DNA of 34,832 bases from IMG/VR virus record IMGVR_UViG_3300025138_000152, positions 1 through 34,832 of that record; one strand, given 5' to 3'. Both the position numbers and the translations under genes were made by a program. Source of the stretch: a virus. A model generated the notes under the pieces. It ran no database searches and was not told where the DNA came from. It saw only the letters and a program-made list of their open reading frames with translations. Shown piece by piece: positions 18,083 to 27,445 of this stretch; within the stretch, counting starts at the first letter, position 1, and the number at the start of each line of letters is the position of its first letter.

Positions 18083-18787
18083 ATGGGAAAAAGTAGAAAA
18101 ATAACTTTAAGCGTTCCAACAACATTGGGAGACATAACTCTTGGTCAATACCAAAAGTATATGAAAGTTATCGATATTAACAAAGATGATGACTCATCTG
18201 TTGATTTTGTAAATAAAAAGCTAATTGAGATATTTTGTGATGTAAATCTAAGTGACGTTGATAAAATACCGCTAAAAGAGGCTGAGAGAGTCGTAGAAGT
18301 GATTACTAAGGCATTCGAACAAAAGGATAAGCTAATACAACACTTTACCCTTAGAGAAGTGGAATTCGGTTTTATACCTAAACTAGATGATATTTCTTTA
18401 GGGGAATATATTGATTTAGAAAATACAATCGTAGACTGGCAGAAAATGCATAAAGCTATGGCAGTTTTATATAGAGCTGTAAACTTTAAGTCAAAAGACA
18501 AATACACTATAGCACCTTATGACCCTAATGATGAGGTAAGCGAAATAATGAAAGAAATGCCATTAGATGCCGTAATGAGTTCAATGGTTTTTTTTTACGA
18601 TTTAGGGAAGGAATTATCGATAGCTACCCTGAACTTTATAGAACAGGAGATGAAGAAGGGGAGGACTTCTCTGCCGAAGGAGCTTTTGGAAAAAAATGGG
18701 GATGGTATCAGTCAATATATGCAATCGCTAAAGGAAATGTCCTCGAATTTGATAGAGTTACACAAGAGTCCCTTTTTAAGTGTTTAA
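18083..18787 (+). CDS. Putative tail assembly chaperone (G-like)
   Basis: A 234-residue protein. Patterns I know from this family in Bacteroidetes phages are visible: VPTTLGDITLGQYQKYMKV at 11-29, VEFGFIPKLDDISLGEYIDLE at 93-113, DWQKMHKAMAVLYRAV at 118-133, and a C-terminal GDGISQYMQSLKEM. It would act as the chaperone that coats the tape measure protein before tube assembly. The downstream frame (see the -1 extension) and the runs of T (18588-18596) and A (18690-18696) make it the G part of a G/GT pair. It is the first gene of the structural block. Confidence 0.62.
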   Translation: MGKSRKITLSVPTTLGDITLGQYQKYMKVIDINKDDDSSVDFVNKKLIEIFCDVNLSDVDKIPLKEAERVVEVITKAFEQKDKLIQHFTLREVEFGFIPKLDDISLGEYIDLENTIVDWQKMHKAMAVLYRAVNFKSKDKYTIAPYDPNDEVSEIMKEMPLDAVMSSMVFFYDLGKELSIATLNFIEQEMKKGRTSLPKELLEKNGDGISQYMQSLKEMSSNLIELHKSPFLSV

Positions 18788-18858
18788 ACTACTTAGTGTT
18801 TGAGAAAGAGAAAAACGAATTAGAAGCAAAGTTGCTAAAGAAAGCATATAAAAAATGA
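18691..18858 (+). CDS. Probable -1 frameshift extension (GT-like chaperone C-terminus)
   Basis: In the -1 frame relative to the gene at 18083, an open stretch encodes KKWGWYQSIYAIAKGN followed by VLEFDRVTQESLFKCLNYLVFEKEKNELEA and a Lys-rich end, and stops at 18856-18858. This resembles the W-G-W-Y-x-S-I-Y segments I recall as a separate or fused domain in homologues. No start codon of normal type is apparent at the right point, while seven A residues (18690-18696) and nine T residues (18588-18596) are slippery sequences. The fused product would be the GT-like chaperone. The next gene overlaps it by four bases. The -1 frame is open as far back as the T run, so the slip site is not settled. 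Confidence 0.6.
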   Translation, partial: KKWGWYQSIYAIAKGNVLEFDRVTQESLFKCLNYLVFEKEKNELEAKLLKKAYKK

Positions 18859-19346
18859 AAACATATTACGACTTAATAGACAATATTTACAGTTACCTCA
18901 ACGGTAATGAGAATGTTACCACAGTTACTTTTGGTGATATAATGGAAGTTGATTTATCTAAGCAAAGTATATTCCCCCTCTCTCACATAAACGTAAATGA
19001 CGTTACTTTCTCAGACCATATAATGACTTTTGGAATTAATGTAATAGTGATGGATATTGTCGATGAAGATAAAGATGACAAACAAAGCGAGGCTTTGCCT
19101 TATAGAGGCTTGGATAACAAGCAAGATATTCTCAATACAATGCTTACTGTGGTTAATGGACTTCAGAGTTCGCTTCGTAGAGGAGGAATGCAAAAGAATA
19201 ATTACGAATTATTGGAATCGGCTAATGCTACTCTGTTTGAAGATAGGTTTGAAAATCTACTGACCGGATGGAGTTTAGTTTTAAATATAGAAGTTCCTAA
19301 CAATGAGATGGCATTAATTAACGCAAATGGAGAGTCGTGTCTTTAG
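18855..19346 (+). CDS. Tail completion / minor structural protein
   Basis: A 163-residue protein. Motifs VTTVTFGDIMEVDLSKQSIFPLSHINV and MDIVDEDKDDKQSEA, then LDNKQDILNTMLTVVNGL and LFEDRFENLLTGW, form a pattern I know as conserved in Bacteroidetes siphoviruses. It has an alpha-beta fold, no membrane or signal segments. By position (after the chaperone, before the HK97 gp10-like gene) it would close the tail terminus. Its ATG overlaps the -1 frame stop, and its own stop overlaps the next GTG start. Confidence 0.62.
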   Translation: MKTYYDLIDNIYSYLNGNENVTTVTFGDIMEVDLSKQSIFPLSHINVNDVTFSDHIMTFGINVIVMDIVDEDKDDKQSEALPYRGLDNKQDILNTMLTVVNGLQSSLRRGGMQKNNYELLESANATLFEDRFENLLTGWSLVLNIEVPNNEMALINANGESCL

Positions 19347-19900
19347 CAATTAAATTCAAGAATACAAATTCTTGGCTGAATGGATTTTCAGACAGACTTG
19401 TTAAGTTACTTCGCATTGAGGTAAGTAGAAACAGGACTAGAAGATATCAAAATGGTAGAAGTATAACCGCACCTATCGATAGCTCAGGAAGTTTAAGAAG
19501 TAGCCTAGAAGCTGTTAAGAAGAATTACGATGATGGTTTCGGTTCTAATATAATGGGGAATGATTATGCTGATAAAATAAATGATGGAGGTAGAGCAAAT
19601 CCTAGTATAGGTAGTTTAATAAATTGGATTAGAAAGAAGCCTGTTACATTGCAGACTACAGGGAATAGAGTAGTAAACTTAACAGAGGGAAGAATAAAGC
19701 ATTTAGCTAAAAACATAAAGCAATCTATAGAGTCGATAGGAATAAAAGAGACTGGATTTATAGACGATGCTGTAGAAGATGTAATGAAGGAAATAAATTC
19801 TATAGATTCTGCTTTGGCTAAAGACATAGGATTAGATATTGATAGAATACTAATTACAGCAGGTTATACTAAAGAAGGAGATAATTATATTATAAAATAA
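19337..19900 (+). CDS. HK97 gp10-like / neck or tail-completion protein
   Basis: A 187-residue protein using a GTG start at 19337 that overlaps the preceding gene by ten bases. The core GSLRSSLEAVKKNYDDGFGSNIMGNDYADKINDGGRANPSIGSLINWIRKKPV is the kind of 'G.YA..(I/V)..G......P....WI..K' segment seen in HK97 gp10-like tail-completion proteins, which join the tail to the head-tail connector. The C-terminal half is helical. The next gene begins one base after its stop. Confidence 0.6.
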   Translation: MSLAIKFKNTNSWLNGFSDRLVKLLRIEVSRNRTRRYQNGRSITAPIDSSGSLRSSLEAVKKNYDDGFGSNIMGNDYADKINDGGRANPSIGSLINWIRKKPVTLQTTGNRVVNLTEGRIKHLAKNIKQSIESIGIKETGFIDDAVEDVMKEINSIDSALAKDIGLDIDRILITAGYTKEGDNYIIK

Positions 19901-19901
19901 A

Positions 19902-21584
19902 ATGGCTACAAAAAAGATTAACGTAAGAAGTCCGTTCTATGTGGAGGTAAATGCACAATCACCACCATCACCTACTGCACCCGCAATTGATGCAACATTC
20001 TATCAATGGGGAGGTGTTATAAATTACTCTGATTCTGTAGGTACTTTAAAAACAGATTTATCATCATATACTCAAGCACAATTAGAATCTGAGTTTATAT
20101 GCGCAGAGTGCAATGGTCCAAGCGAAACTAGCAATAAGAGGAGTCAATATGGATTTTCTCAGTTTAAGTCTAAGAGGCTGCCAATGCAAGTTGGAGACCA
20201 AGTTTATGATGAAAACGAAGCTGCGTTAACAGTTGCAGCAACTAGAGGTACTATAGCTTATGGAATAGAAGGTGGAAAGGTTTTAGAAACCGGAATTAAC
20301 CCTTGTCAGAAATCAACAGCTACTCTTGGAGGACAGCCTGTATACAAGCAGTATTTAAGTCACATATACACTTGGAATTCAAGTGGTATAATAACAGCAG
20401 TAAAAGTGCCGCAATCTGACTGTGAAGCTCTGCCTGTAATAGAACAAGATGTTAGCTGTAGTGAATTAATTTCAATAGGGGAAGATGTAGGAAATAGAAG
20501 ATATATATTAGACACAACCAATAAAACTGGAAATTTCACAGTTACCTTATCTGCTTCTACACCAGTACAAATATTAACTACAGTTAATGGTATTCAGACT
20601 GACCAAAAATTTGTAGGAGGAGACCTGAGAAAACAAGAATTACTAGATTTAGGTGTTGCATCATCTCAGTTAGTGAATTTAACATCAGGTAAATTTGGAA
20701 CAGGAAGTTTTACTCTTAATAAAACAAGCAGTAATTATAATAAAATTATAGTAGAAATTCGTGCGCCATTAGTAAACGATGCGTACTCTCTTACTGTTTC
20801 TTGCCCTGCTAATAATTCAAGAAATGCCGCCCCTTCAGTAACTGGAACAAGTGGAAGTCTCATTAATGGAAGTGAATCTATAATACTTGCATTTTTAGGG
20901 AATGGTTATCAAGCTGATTTTCCATCACAAACAAGTTCTTTTCTTAACCAATATACAGGATTAGAAATACTCATAAATAATGTAGTAGTTAAAACAATGA
21001 CTCCTGCTCAATTGAGTTGGTCAACAAACAAGTCTTTTGTTTTAACCAATATAACAGGAGCTGAATACGTAATAGCACCGGGAGCATCTTCAAACACTAA
21101 CGGTGTTAAATCTCCGATATTAGTTAATGCATCTTCTATGAAGAAGGAGGATAATAGGATAGCATTCAGATTTACAACTTCAGATGTTGGTGCAGCCGGA
21201 GATTATTTTATAAACTCTTCATCTGTTTTAGCTATGAGAACAGCATTATTTTATAGTGGCGGTTCATATTATTGGGCATCTCCCGACCAACATTATCAGT
21301 ATAGTAATTATGGAGAACCTTCTCTTGCGCAGAGTAGAGTAAGGGTGTTAAATAAATTTGGTAGCTATCAACAAATGGGAGCAACTAAACGGGGTACATT
21401 AAAAGAAGTAAATTATCAGATACAGCAGCCAACATCAACTACAGAATTTCATATGTTAGAGCAATTTATATTTCCTTACAGTCCTTTTAGTGCTGAATCT
21501 GAAACAATTAGTCCTAGTGGGTTACCATTAACGACCATCTCTCTATCTAAGCCGCATTTTGTAGAAAACAACAATGTATCTTAA
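19902..21584 (+). CDS. Large tail structural protein
   Basis: A 560-residue beta-rich protein beginning MATKKINVRSPFYVEVNAQS. Repeated Gly/Ser/Thr/Asn-rich strands, a Cys-containing FICAECNGPSETSN segment, and a possible fibronectin- or Ig-like stretch in the middle (NFTVTLSASTPVQILTTV) are visible. I recall 'INVRSPFY' proteins in related phages next to the tape measure. The later part (from about 390) repeats a sugar-binding-like, Gly/Ser-rich pattern. Likely a distal tail or baseplate protein; the exact role is not known. Confidence 0.6.
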   Translation: MATKKINVRSPFYVEVNAQSPPSPTAPAIDATFYQWGGVINYSDSVGTLKTDLSSYTQAQLESEFICAECNGPSETSNKRSQYGFSQFKSKRLPMQVGDQVYDENEAALTVAATRGTIAYGIEGGKVLETGINPCQKSTATLGGQPVYKQYLSHIYTWNSSGIITAVKVPQSDCEALPVIEQDVSCSELISIGEDVGNRRYILDTTNKTGNFTVTLSASTPVQILTTVNGIQTDQKFVGGDLRKQELLDLGVASSQLVNLTSGKFGTGSFTLNKTSSNYNKIIVEIRAPLVNDAYSLTVSCPANNSRNAAPSVTGTSGSLINGSESIILAFLGNGYQADFPSQTSSFLNQYTGLEILINNVVVKTMTPAQLSWSTNKSFVLTNITGAEYVIAPGASSNTNGVKSPILVNASSMKKEDNRIAFRFTTSDVGAAGDYFINSSSVLAMRTALFYSGGSYYWASPDQHYQYSNYGEPSLAQSRVRVLNKFGSYQQMGATKRGTLKEVNYQIQQPTSTTEFHMLEQFIFPYSPFSAESETISPSGLPLTTISLSKPHFVENNNVS

Positions 21585-21599
21585 TAAAAAACAAAAAAA

Positions 21600-22697
21600 A
21601 TGACACTAGCAGATGCAACATTAAACTTATATATATATACCGGAGCTTTTGGTAATAGACCCTTAAATCCTCAATATACATTAACTAAAAAGGTTTCTTC
21701 ACCGGAACAACTTCTTGTATTTGAAATATCTGAATTAGTTAAGGATTATATTGATGTTGAATTCAATGGAGACTATGAGAGTATAAAACAAAATGCTTGG
21801 ATTGAATATGATGTATCTAGGGTATTTTCAGATGGTACAACTGATGTTAAGTCTCATAAAGCAATCGGTCTTCTTGGTTATGGTGATTTTGAAGATGGAA
21901 TAAATCCTGAATTAAGCAATGATGTTCTTATATCTAATGATGTTATATTTATAAAATCAGGAGAACAAGCATATATACCCATTTATACTTCAGTAAATTC
22001 AGATGGAATATTTAAAGTAGAATATTTTAATGGAAACACTTTATTAGATTCAATATCATATGGGGGTTCAGTTACTCGTTTTACCATAGATACTACGGAT
22101 ATTAAGACCGACACAATAGATTACACAACAGATTTAATGTCAACAAGAGAAGGAGGTTCTCAGGGATTCTCTCGACAATCAACAGTAGCTCAATTTTCAA
22201 CTAAGTTTAAATTAACTAGACAAGATGGAACAACAAGAGATATTGAAATAAGGGAAATAGAGGAATGTAAGCAAACACCTTATAAGATGTCTTTTATGAA
22301 TAAGTTTGGAGCAATTCAAGACCTTTGGTTTTTCAAACGTAGAGATGATTCCTTTCAAATTCAGAGAGAAGATTATAAGCGTTCTATATTAAAAACAAAT
22401 TCAACTGCTCAAAGTGAAGGTATAAGATATAACTCATTTGACCACTCAAGAAAGGCATTAGATATAAGAGCAACAAAGAATCTTAAATTAAATACAGGCT
22501 ATATAACAGAAGACCATAACGAAGTCATAAGACAGCTTATGGTTACGGAATACTGTTGGATTCACGAAGAGGGAGAAGTAAGACCTGTAGTGCCTAAAAC
22601 ACAATCATTTAATATTAAAACTAAGCTAAATGAGAAGTTGATAAACTTTACTATTGAGTTTGAATATGCCAATAATTACATACAAGATATTAGATGA
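21600..22697 (+). CDS. Tail structural protein
   Basis: A 365-residue protein with an ATG preceded by an A-rich leader and a 15-base gap from the previous gene. Features: LADATLNLYIYTGAFGNRPLNPQYTLTKKV at the start, a Gly-Ser turn-rich middle, and a C-terminal domain (FKRRDDSFQIQREDYKRSILK, NLKLNTGYITEDHNEVIRQLM). It ends four bases inside the next gene's start. I know such pairs (about 360 then about 1,000 residues) as tail-tip components of Bacteroidetes siphoviruses, where they probably form the hub or adhesion complex. Confidence 0.6.
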   Translation: MTLADATLNLYIYTGAFGNRPLNPQYTLTKKVSSPEQLLVFEISELVKDYIDVEFNGDYESIKQNAWIEYDVSRVFSDGTTDVKSHKAIGLLGYGDFEDGINPELSNDVLISNDVIFIKSGEQAYIPIYTSVNSDGIFKVEYFNGNTLLDSISYGGSVTRFTIDTTDIKTDTIDYTTDLMSTREGGSQGFSRQSTVAQFSTKFKLTRQDGTTRDIEIREIEECKQTPYKMSFMNKFGAIQDLWFFKRRDDSFQIQREDYKRSILKTNSTAQSEGIRYNSFDHSRKALDIRATKNLKLNTGYITEDHNEVIRQLMVTEYCWIHEEGEVRPVVPKTQSFNIKTKLNEKLINFTIEFEYANNYIQDIR

Positions 22698-25669
22698 TAG
22701 ACGTACAATTATATATTGAGAATAATAGAATTGACTTATTCGATGATGAAACCATTAGCTTGACCTCTAGCATTCAAAATGTAAGAGACATAGCTAAAGT
22801 GTTCTCTGACTATTCTCAGACGTTTACTGTTCCTGCAAATGATAGGAATAACAAGCTATTCAAACACTTCTATAACTTTGATATAGATGGGTTTAATGCC
22901 ACTACTAAGAAAAGAGCTAAAATAGAATTAAATCATGCACCATTTAGGGAAGGATTCATCTATGTAGAGGGGTGTAATTTAAAGAATAACGTAGCTAATA
23001 CTTACACTTTGGTTTTTTATGGAGGATTAGTTTTTCTAAAAGATAAGATAAAAGACCATACGCTTGAATCTTTGGTTGGTCAATTAAATCAATATGACCA
23101 TGAATACACAGCAGCTAATGTACTGACAGGATTCACAACTGGGTTAAGCGATGGGGATATTATTTATCCCTTAATAACACCTGAAAAAAGACTTTATTTT
23201 GATTCAGTAAGTTCAAATGCAAATACAAACTATAACGGTAACTTATTTAGTGCTTCAACTCCTAGCACAACTAGAGGTTTAAGTCACTTCGATTTAAAAC
23301 CTGCGATAAAAGTAATTAAAATAATAAAAGCTATAGAGGAAAAGTATTCTATAGACTTTACGGGTTTTTTTGATACAGATGACACTAAGATAGCTTCTCA
23401 ATTAGGTAACTTATACCTTTGGCTCTCTAGGGATAGCGGAAGAATAATAGATTATACTGAAGGTGAAGTTAAAACAATAAAATTCACGAATTTTGTTAAA
23501 ACTTCGGAATCAGGATACCCTCCAAGAGACCAAACCATAAACACCGATAACGACACTTGGTCTTTTACCGTTCCAAAGGGGAATAGAATTAATACCGGTC
23601 AGGCTTTTGGACAATGGATAAATTATCGATATCAAAGTAATATAACTATTTCAAATATTACTCCATCAACAAGAACTTTAACTGTAAAGGCTATTGATAG
23701 AATCACAGGGAATGTTGAAGGAGAGGCAACTGTTACGGGGAGTGGTTCTAAAACTGTTGAGTTTAATTATTACCATACATATCATCAAACACAAGACCTT
23801 TTAAATGCGGTAAATTCAGATGGTGAATTCAGGGAATTTGAAATATATTGGGTTGCTGAATGTGATGGAGACGTTTCATTTGAAGCAGAATTAGAGTTAA
23901 AGCTGAGAACAGTAATAAATAAAAGTAGAATTGCTCAAATATCAATTGTAAATTATAATGTCTTCAATAACTCTTCGGTATCAACTCTTAGCAATATGGA
24001 GATATTTCGTCAGATGCCTGATATGACTATTTTAGATTTCTTAACGGGACTATTCAAAGTATTCAATTTAACAGCTTATGTTAATGAACCCATACCTTTA
24101 GATGCAAATGATAATTACAATCCTATCATTGATATAAAACCCTTGGATAATTATTATGCAGATGCTATATTAAATACTTCTAAAGGAACTATAGATTTAT
24201 CGGATTCAATAGACGTAGAAAGTCATTCTGTAGAAGCAGCAAGACCATTTACTAAAGTTTCTTTTAAGTACGAAGAAACCAAAACAGTTTTAATGGAACA
24301 GCATACAGCTCTTCATAATAAAATATTTGGAAACACTTCATATCCCAAAGGAGATGCCTTTGACTTTATAGGAGAAGAATATGAAGTAGAAATACCTTTT
24401 TCTCATTTAAAATATGAGAGACTTTATGATTCAGGAGTTGCAGGTGCAGACACAGAGATTCAATGGGGTTACGCAGCAGGTGGTACTTTTAGTCACCAAG
24501 ATGCTACAACCGAGTCTAGTGTTCCTACAGGTAATTATAGTCCTGAAAATATTGAACCTTTGTTGTTTTATGGAATAAATCAAACTATAACAAACTCCGC
24601 TAAAAAGATAAACTGGATTTCAGGAACAGCAATCGGATTATCACAATACCTTAGACCTTCCAACTCAAATGAAGAAGGTGGTGGAACTGCCGAAACATCA
24701 CCTGCATTTAACCTAAACTTTGATAGTGAATTTGACGAATGGTACAGAATAGATTACAACGATTCAGTAGAAATTAATGGAATAGATGTAACAACAGATG
24801 CTTCATTGTTTGCATTATACTATAGAAACTATATAACGGGTATATACAATTCTAAAAAAAGAATATTTAAATACAATGCCTATTTACCTGCAAAAGTCTT
24901 AACAATATATAGACTTAATGACCAAATAAAGATACACGATAATTTGTTTCATATAAATACAATGAACACAAATATAACAACAGGTCAGACTGATTTAGAA
25001 CTTATAAATATAATTGAAGATACAGAACCTCAAATTCCAACTTCATTCGAAAAGCCTGCTTTAGCTGTAACTTCAATATCACTAGGTTACGCTGACAAAA
25101 GAGGACAGATTTCTTCCGCTAAAAAACAGGCTTGTGATAATTTTACATTTAGTCCAGTTAATTTATATATGAATTCATCATCATCCCCTACAACATTTGC
25201 TAACGCAGAATTCTTATATCAAGACCCATCCGGTACTATACCTTCTGATGGATTCTATAGTGATGGAACCATAGTAAGGGCATTTTTCAATGGAAAAGCA
25301 AGTACGCTTGAACCAACAACTACTTGTTCCGGAGAAGCTCCGACTCCATATGGTTTATGGGGAAGGGGTAACTTAGCTTTCTCAAGTGTCTCAGCTAGCG
25401 CCGCTTGTAGTAATTATGCATCTAATACATTTGTAAATGCTTTATATAGTAATCCGGATGTCCCTAATCCTGTTCCGGGTGGGAATGTTGTCCCTGATGG
25501 ATATTTATTTCCTAATGCTAAGTATGTTTACAATTGTATGACTTGCACAGAACTTGCTCCGGATGGTTGGTATGTTTCTTTAAGTGGTCAATTAGGTACA
25601 TCAAATACAATAGCAAGGCAATCTATAAAAGGAGTGCTTCAAACCGCAACACCAACTAATTGCCCATAA
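22694..25669 (+). CDS. Large tail tip / baseplate protein with two C-terminal Cys repeats
   Basis: A 991-residue protein, the largest here. The N-terminus (ISLTSSIQNVRDIAKVFSDY, FTVPANDRNNKLFKHFYN, IDGFNATTKKRAKIELN) is the entry motif of a tail protein family that I recall from Bacteroidetes phages. Beta-rich central domains follow. The last 190 residues contain two related modules, starting near SAKKQACDNFTFSPVNLYMN and SASAACSNYASNTFVNALYS, each with 'LY ... DP/NP ... P-DG-(F/Y)' and Cys at both ends; these look like exposed binding modules. It overlaps the previous gene by four bases and is followed by a 48-residue ORF. Confidence 0.66.
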   Translation: MIDVQLYIENNRIDLFDDETISLTSSIQNVRDIAKVFSDYSQTFTVPANDRNNKLFKHFYNFDIDGFNATTKKRAKIELNHAPFREGFIYVEGCNLKNNVANTYTLVFYGGLVFLKDKIKDHTLESLVGQLNQYDHEYTAANVLTGFTTGLSDGDIIYPLITPEKRLYFDSVSSNANTNYNGNLFSASTPSTTRGLSHFDLKPAIKVIKIIKAIEEKYSIDFTGFFDTDDTKIASQLGNLYLWLSRDSGRIIDYTEGEVKTIKFTNFVKTSESGYPPRDQTINTDNDTWSFTVPKGNRINTGQAFGQWINYRYQSNITISNITPSTRTLTVKAIDRITGNVEGEATVTGSGSKTVEFNYYHTYHQTQDLLNAVNSDGEFREFEIYWVAECDGDVSFEAELELKLRTVINKSRIAQISIVNYNVFNNSSVSTLSNMEIFRQMPDMTILDFLTGLFKVFNLTAYVNEPIPLDANDNYNPIIDIKPLDNYYADAILNTSKGTIDLSDSIDVESHSVEAARPFTKVSFKYEETKTVLMEQHTALHNKIFGNTSYPKGDAFDFIGEEYEVEIPFSHLKYERLYDSGVAGADTEIQWGYAAGGTFSHQDATTESSVPTGNYSPENIEPLLFYGINQTITNSAKKINWISGTAIGLSQYLRPSNSNEEGGGTAETSPAFNLNFDSEFDEWYRIDYNDSVEINGIDVTTDASLFALYYRNYITGIYNSKKRIFKYNAYLPAKVLTIYRLNDQIKIHDNLFHINTMNTNITTGQTDLELINIIEDTEPQIPTSFEKPALAVTSISLGYADKRGQISSAKKQACDNFTFSPVNLYMNSSSSPTTFANAEFLYQDPSGTIPSDGFYSDGTIVRAFFNGKASTLEPTTTCSGEAPTPYGLWGRGNLAFSSVSASAACSNYASNTFVNALYSNPDVPNPVPGGNVVPDGYLFPNAKYVYNCMTCTELAPDGWYVSLSGQLGTSNTIARQSIKGVLQTATPTNCP

Positions 25670-25671
25670 TT

Positions 25672-25818
25672 ATGATAAAAAATTTAATAGACTTACTAAA
25701 TGTAAGCGATTGGTACGGAATCTCAGAGAATGTAGACATTGCTAAAGGCAAGTACAAAGCTGTTGGAAATATGAAAGAAATGAAACAACAATTAAAACGA
25801 ATTTACAATGGCAAATAA
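25672..25818 (+). CDS. Small protein before the tape measure gene
   Basis: A 48-residue ORF, MIKNLIDLLNVSDWYGISEN then VDIAKGKYKAVGNMKEMKQQ and LKRIYNGK. Helix-rich and basic at the end. It starts two bases after the tail-tip gene stop and its stop lies 11 bases inside the tape measure gene. Placement suggests a small tail-assembly accessory; no family recognised. Confidence 0.5.
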   Translation: MIKNLIDLLNVSDWYGISENVDIAKGKYKAVGNMKEMKQQLKRIYNGK

Positions 25819-27445
25819 GAAGATATTAATTGAAGTTAAAGTAAATGACAAAGCTACACCTGAAATCAAACAAACAGATGGAGCTGTAAAAGGATTATCT
25901 TCAAGCGTAAAGATACTTAATAAGGAACAAAGACAGCAGATTGTTATTGAAGAGAAGTCTAAAATAGTCAAGAAAGCTCAGATTGATAGCTTAAAGAGAC
26001 AGGCTGCTGCTGAATTGCAAGTTGCTGCTGCCACAAAACAAGTTAAAGCCACATCAGGTCTTAACAATGCTATATTATTAGAGTCAGGTAGATTAGCCTC
26101 TGATGCTGCCTATGGGTTTCAGGGTATGGCGAATAACTTAGGTCAATTAGTCTCTCTATTTCAGATATCAGCTAAAAACGCAGGTGGCTTCGGAGCAGCT
26201 CTAAAGCAAGTAGGAGGTCAAATACTTGGAACTGGAGGAGTTCTTATTGGAATACAGCTTTTAATTAGTTTCTTGCCTAGAATAGTAAAGTTCTTCAATG
26301 GAACTAAAGATGCGGTAGAAAAGGCAGCAGAAAAAATCAAGGAAATGACGCAGGCTATATCTGAGCAAATTGAAATGTTTGACAGATTAACGTATAAACA
26401 TCTGCCTGATTTTATACTTACAGGAAAAGCACTTGATGAGGTTGTTTCATTTTTAACTAATAGGTTTTCTAAATTTAGAGCAGGAATGGAAATCCTTAAA
26501 GAAAAAGGATTAGATAAGAATGAGGAATCTGTTCGTAATTTAGTAAAGTCATTCGGAGAGCTTCAACTACGTCAAAAGGACTTACTAATAACAAATGAAG
26601 AGTATAAGAAATCTGTAGAAAAAGAATCGGAAACTAGCTTAAAAGCTATAAGGCTAAGAGGCAAGTATAATAAAATACTTAGAGAGTTAATAGCTCTTGA
26701 AAAATTATTTACTGCAGCAAAGGTAGAGGGCATTGAAAAAGACGAAGAATTATCTGACAATACTCGTGATAAAACTGAAAGATTAGAATCTAATCTTTAT
26801 AAGTCAGGGGCAGGAATAGTTGATATAATTGACCAAGAAAATGCAAAGCAAAAACTTCTATTGCAAACTATTGAAAAAGGATTTGGAGAAACATTTAGCG
26901 CAAGAAAAAGAGCCATTAAAAAAGAATCAGACTTATTCTTTAAGAATCTAAAGATTGAAAGAGATGCAAAAAATAAAGAGGCTAAAGAAGATATAGCTTT
27001 AGAAAAGCATAAAAGAGAAGCTATGCTTGATGCACTTGGAGCTTTTTTCGATGCATCTTCTATGTTAGCCGGAGAACATACCGCAGCAGGAAAAGCACTT
27101 GCTATAGTCTCAGCAACTATAGATACTTACGCCGCAGCTAATAATGCTTTAACGGAATTGAAACCCCCTGCTAGTTTTGTTGCAGCGGCAGCCACTATAG
27201 CATATGGATTGGCTAATGTAAAGAAAATAATGGAAACAGGAGACCCTGTGGGAATTTCTCCAACTACAGGAGGAGGTACTATAAATGCTCCTGACTTTAA
27301 TGTAGTCGGAACATCAGAAACATCTCAATTAGCGCAAGCAGTAGGAGGAAGAGAAGACTCAGTAGTAAGAGCATACGTAGTATCAAGTGAAATAACTTCA
27401 CAACAAGCAGCAGACAGACAAATAATTAATACCGCAGGATTATGA
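25808..27445 (+). CDS. Tape measure protein
   Basis: A 545-residue, mainly helical protein that sets tail length. Evidence: the opening IEVKVNDKATPEIKQTDGAVKGLSS, long coiled-coil segments with Lys/Glu/Gln (about 40-80 and 265-400), a hydrophobic stretch near 137-160 (GGQILGTGGVLIGIQLLISFLPRIV), and an Ala-rich C-terminal segment (AAGKALAIVSATIDTYAAANNAL). The length predicts a tail of roughly 80 nm by the usual 0.15 nm per residue rule. It lies after the tail-tip proteins, an inverted order compared with most siphoviruses, and overlaps the protease gene. Confidence 0.78.
   Translation: MANKKILIEVKVNDKATPEIKQTDGAVKGLSSSVKILNKEQRQQIVIEEKSKIVKKAQIDSLKRQAAAELQVAAATKQVKATSGLNNAILLESGRLASDAAYGFQGMANNLGQLVSLFQISAKNAGGFGAALKQVGGQILGTGGVLIGIQLLISFLPRIVKFFNGTKDAVEKAAEKIKEMTQAISEQIEMFDRLTYKHLPDFILTGKALDEVVSFLTNRFSKFRAGMEILKEKGLDKNEESVRNLVKSFGELQLRQKDLLITNEEYKKSVEKESETSLKAIRLRGKYNKILRELIALEKLFTAAKVEGIEKDEELSDNTRDKTERLESNLYKSGAGIVDIIDQENAKQKLLLQTIEKGFGETFSARKRAIKKESDLFFKNLKIERDAKNKEAKEDIALEKHKREAMLDALGAFFDASSMLAGEHTAAGKALAIVSATIDTYAAANNALTELKPPASFVAAAATIAYGLANVKKIMETGDPVGISPTTGGGTINAPDFNVVGTSETSQLAQAVGGREDSVVRAYVVSSEITSQQAADRQIINTAGL

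Noticed and set aside
18145-18507. 120-residue minus-strand ORF
   Set aside because: Antisense frame of the tail chaperone gene; Ser-rich composition reflects the reverse of the coding strand.
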